This document shows positions 4,238-6,775 of a stretch of DNA of 6,775 nt, piece after piece. The translations under genes were made by a program, and so were the position numbers. Numbering within the stretch: position 1 is the first letter of the stretch; each line of letters starts with the position of its first letter. The notes below the pieces were generated by a model. That model was not told the origin of the DNA, searched no databases, and saw only the letters and a program-made list of their open reading frames with translations. Origin of the DNA: Firmicutes bacterium UBA6132 (GTDB lineage: Bacteria; Bacillota_A; Clostridia; Tissierellales; Sedimentibacteraceae); contig DIVM01000028.1 of NCBI GenBank assembly GCA_002435835.1, forward strand, positions 1 to 6,775, read 5' to 3'.

Positions 4238-4260
4238 TTGGCATAGAAATTGTAAGCCAA
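4238..4260 (+). promoter_or_regulatory. Small hairpin in the rpoB leader
   Basis: TTGGC (4238-4242) pairs with GCCAA (4256-4260); TA/TA can pair inside, leaving a loop of about 7 nt. It sits between the predicted P2 start and the AAGGGGTG ribosome binding site (4277-4284). The left half also resembles a -35 box (TTGGCA), but no matching -10 follows. Function is unknown. Confidence 0.3.
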
Positions 4261-4289
4261 AAAATATTTATTAACTAAGGGGTGAAAAA

Positions 4290-6775
4290 ATGCCGCATCC
4301 TGTGAAAATAGGTAATAGAGTGAGAATGTCTTACTCTAAAATTGATGAAGTTTTAGAACTACCAGATTTAATTGAAGTACAGAAAAAATCCTATGAATGG
4401 TTTGTTAATGAAGGCTTGAAAGAAGTTCTTGATGACATATCACCGATAGAGGATTACACTGGCAATTTAATTTTGGAATTTGTTGATCATTCATTATATG
4501 GTGATCCAAAATACAGTCAGGTAGAATGTAAGGAAAGAGATGCAACATTATCTGTTCCACTAAAACTTAAGGTAAGATTAATTAACAAAGCAACAGGTGA
4601 AATTAAGGAACAAGACGCATTTATGGGTGATTTCCCACTAATGACTGAAAAAGGCACATTCATTATCAATGGTGCTGAACGTGTTATAGTAAGTCAGTTA
4701 GTTCGTTCACCAGGTGTGTACTTCAATATGTCAAGGGATAAAGTCGGTAAAGAATTATATGCAGCTACTGTAATTCCTAATAGAGGAGCATGGCTGGAAT
4801 ATGAAACTGACTCTAATGATATTAATTATGTTAGAGTAGACCGTACAAGAAAGCTTCCTATAACTGTTTTAATTAGAGCAATGGGACTTTCCTCTAACAC
4901 ACAAATAATTGAAGCTATTGGAGAAAGTGAGCAACTATTAAAATCATTAGAAAAAGATAGTACAACAAATTCTGATGAAGCTTTAATAGAAATTTATAAA
5001 AGATTAAGACCGGGCGAACCTCCTACCTTAGATAGCGCAACATCATTAATTAATTCTTTATTTTTTGACCCTAAAAGATATGACTTAGCTAAAGTTGGAC
5101 GTTATAAGTTTAATAAAAAGCTATGTCTTGAGAACAGAATTTTAGGAAAAGTGTCAGCTGATGATATAATTGATAAAGAAACTGGCGAAATTATAGTACA
5201 TAAAAATGAAACTATTAATAGAGAAGCCGTTAGAAAAATAGAAACTGCAGGAATATTTACTGTAGATATTGTAAACACAGATGATAAAGTAACAAGAGTA
5301 TTAGCAAATAAATTTGTTAATCCTGAAATATTTGAATTAGATATAGATTTCGATAAACTTGGACTTAAAGAAAAAGTTTATTATCCTGTAATGAAAAAAA
5401 TAATTGAAGAAAATAGTTCTCTTGAAGATATTGAAACAGCTATTATTGATAATATGAAACTTTTAACACCAAGACATATTATTGTTGAAGATATGATTTC
5501 AAGTGTTAACTATCAATTTAATTTATTTAAGGGTATTGGAAAAACTGATGATATAGATCATCTTGGAAACCGTAGAATAAGATCAGTAGGAGAACTTCTA
5601 CAAAATCAAGTTCGTGTTGGTTTATCAAGAATGGAAAGAGTAGTTAGAGAAAGAATGACTATTCAAGATGTGGATGTAGTTACACCTCAGGTTTTAATTA
5701 ATATTAGACCTGTTTCTGCTGCTATTAAAGAATTCTTTGGCTCAAGCCAGTTGTCTCAGTTTATGGATCAAACAAATCCATTAGCAGAGTTAACTCACAA
5801 ACGAAGAATGTCAGCTTTAGGACCTGGTGGTCTTAGCCGTGATAGAGCAAGTTTCGAGGTTAGAGACGTTCACCATTCTCATTATGGGAGAATGTGCCCT
5901 ATAGAAACTCCTGAAGGTCCAAACATCGGACTTATTACTTCATTAGCATGTTATGCAAGAATCAATGATTATGGTTTCTTAGAAACTCCATATAGAAGAA
6001 TTAATAAAGAAACAGGACAGGTAACTGAATTTATTGATTATATTACTGCTGATGTAGAAGATACTAAAATAATTGCACAGTCATATGAACCATTGAACGA
6101 AGATGGAACATTTGTTAATAATCGTGTTGTTGTTAGGGGTATTGATGGAATTAATGAAATTGTTCCAAGAAACTTAGTTGATTATATGGAAGTATCTCCT
6201 AAACAAGTAATTTCTGTTGGAACAGGTCTTATTCCTTTCCTTGAAAACGACGATGCTAACCGTGCCTTGATGGGTGCGAACATGCAGAGACAAGCCGTGC
6301 CACTTTTAGTATCAGAAGCTCCTGTTATAGGAACTGGTCTTGAATATAAATCTGCATATGATTCTGGCGTTGTAGTAATTGCTGAGCATGAAGGAACTGC
6401 TGTTATGGTATCTTCTGCTGAAATATTAATTAAAAGAAAAGATAACGGAATGGTAGATAGATATCCTCTGTTAAAATTCAAGCGTTCAAATCATGGTACA
6501 TGTGTAAATCAAAGACCTATTATATATAAAGGTGATGAAATTAAAAAAGGACAAATCATTGCAGATGGTCCTTCTACAGATAATGGAGATATGGCAATAG
6601 GTAAAAATCTACTCATGGGATTCATGACATGGGAAGGTTATAACTATGAAGATGCTATGCTTCTAAATGAGCATTTAGTTCTTAATGACGTTTTAACTTC
6701 TATTCATATAGAAGAATATGAATCAGAAGCAAGAGATACTAAACTTGGTCCTGAAGAAATCACAAGAGACATTCC
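4290..6775 (+). CDS. rpoB: DNA-directed RNA polymerase subunit beta, N-terminal two thirds (partial)
   Basis: The frame stays open from ATG at 4290 to the window edge: 828 complete codons plus two bases, with no internal stop or frameshift. The start [18 protein letters not shown] follows AAGGGGTG (4277-4284). The beta subunit forms one jaw of RNA polymerase and lines the catalytic channel. Landmarks are the N-terminal protrusion motif [20 protein letters not shown], the rifampicin region [23 protein letters not shown] (484-506, continuing to 515), [17 protein letters not shown] (533-549), and [10 protein letters not shown] with Glu787-Asp788 at the active-site side. The window ends at GPEEITRDI, in the flap region; roughly 350-420 residues are missing. 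Residues matching E. coli Gln513, Asp516, His526, Arg529 and Ser531 (here 490, 493, 503, 506, 508) are all the sensitive type. Confidence 0.98.
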   Translation, partial: MPHPVKIGNRVRMSYSKIDEVLELPDLIEVQKKSYEWFVNEGLKEVLDDISPIEDYTGNLILEFVDHSLYGDPKYSQVECKERDATLSVPLKLKVRLINKATGEIKEQDAFMGDFPLMTEKGTFIINGAERVIVSQLVRSPGVYFNMSRDKVGKELYAATVIPNRGAWLEYETDSNDINYVRVDRTRKLPITVLIRAMGLSSNTQIIEAIGESEQLLKSLEKDSTTNSDEALIEIYKRLRPGEPPTLDSATSLINSLFFDPKRYDLAKVGRYKFNKKLCLENRILGKVSADDIIDKETGEIIVHKNETINREAVRKIETAGIFTVDIVNTDDKVTRVLANKFVNPEIFELDIDFDKLGLKEKVYYPVMKKIIEENSSLEDIETAIIDNMKLLTPRHIIVEDMISSVNYQFNLFKGIGKTDDIDHLGNRRIRSVGELLQNQVRVGLSRMERVVRERMTIQDVDVVTPQVLINIRPVSAAIKEFFGSSQLSQFMDQTNPLAELTHKRRMSALGPGGLSRDRASFEVRDVHHSHYGRMCPIETPEGPNIGLITSLACYARINDYGFLETPYRRINKETGQVTEFIDYITADVEDTKIIAQSYEPLNEDGTFVNNRVVVRGIDGINEIVPRNLVDYMEVSPKQVISVGTGLIPFLENDDANRALMGANMQRQAVPLLVSEAPVIGTGLEYKSAYDSGVVVIAEHEGTAVMVSSAEILIKRKDNGMVDRYPLLKFKRSNHGTCVNQRPIIYKGDEIKKGQIIADGPSTDNGDMAIGKNLLMGFMTWEGYNYEDAMLLNEHLVLNDVLTSIHIEEYESEARDTKLGPEEITRDI

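Larger units (their letters stand above)
3887..4289 (+). other. rplL-rpoB intergenic region (403 nt), regulatory, no gene
   Basis: It begins with an AT-only palindrome (3888-3904), then the rplL terminator, a first promoter candidate (4035-4063), the perfect palindrome TTCACGTGAA (4086-4095), a strongly A-rich stretch with phased A-tracts (4094-4165), the stronger promoter (4185-4213), and a short leader with hairpin TTGGC/GCCAA (4238-4260). No coding sequence is seen; in Bacillus a small methyltransferase gene lies between rplL and rpoB, and it is absent here. Confidence 0.75.

Noticed and set aside
5739..5834. Possible rifampicin-resistance changes in RpoB
   Set aside because: The residues that usually confer resistance (Gln, Asp, His, Arg, Ser) are all the sensitive type; Thr495, Ala499 and Leu501 are normal for Firmicutes, and Met507 is a conservative change.

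Overview
This window is the core transcription/translation cluster of a low-GC Bacillota, most likely a clostridial anaerobe: tuf (3' tip) - rpmG - secE - nusG - rplK - rplA - rplJ - rplL - rpoB (5' two thirds). Gene order, AT-rich codon use with many AGA, TTA and GAA codons, full-length AAGGAGGTG ribosome binding sites and the Firmicutes form of the RpoB rifampicin pocket ([13 protein letters not shown]) all fit. I cannot name the genus from the sequence alone. All genes are on the + strand and none is broken.

Region by region: bases 1-38 are the last codons of tuf (EF-Tu). Bases 39-373 hold a stem-loop, a long 11-bp-armed palindrome, a promoter-like site placed directly before a strong intrinsic terminator, a second strong promoter, and a hairpin just in front of the rpmG ribosome binding site. 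rpmG (L33), secE (SecE translocon subunit) and nusG (NusG elongation factor) follow with short gaps. rplK (L11) and rplA (L1) come next; the rplK-rplA spacer carries a likely L1 feedback site that copies the L1-binding motif of 23S rRNA. The 424-nt rplA-rplJ gap contains a consensus promoter, the L10 leader with mutually exclusive antiterminator and terminator, and then about 110 nt of unusually GC-rich palindromic sequence (about 51% G+C by hand count) that ordinary rplJ leaders do not explain. rplJ (L10) and rplL (L7/L12) end at a well-formed terminator. The rplL-rpoB gap has two candidate promoters and a series of A-tracts phased at about one helical turn. rpoB runs off the right edge in frame.

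Together the genes supply the ribosomal GTPase-associated centre (L11, L10, L7/L12), the L1 stalk, L33, the protein export channel partner SecE, the elongation factor NusG and the beta subunit of RNA polymerase. Expression appears split into units by internal promoters and feedback RNAs: rpmG-secE-nusG-rplK-rplA, rplJ-rplL, and rpoB onward.

The most interesting unexplained items are the repeated GAGC/GCGA hairpin block in the rplJ leader, the phased A-tract (probably bent) DNA upstream of rpoB, and a threonine in L11 at a normally conserved proline of the thiopeptide-binding region.
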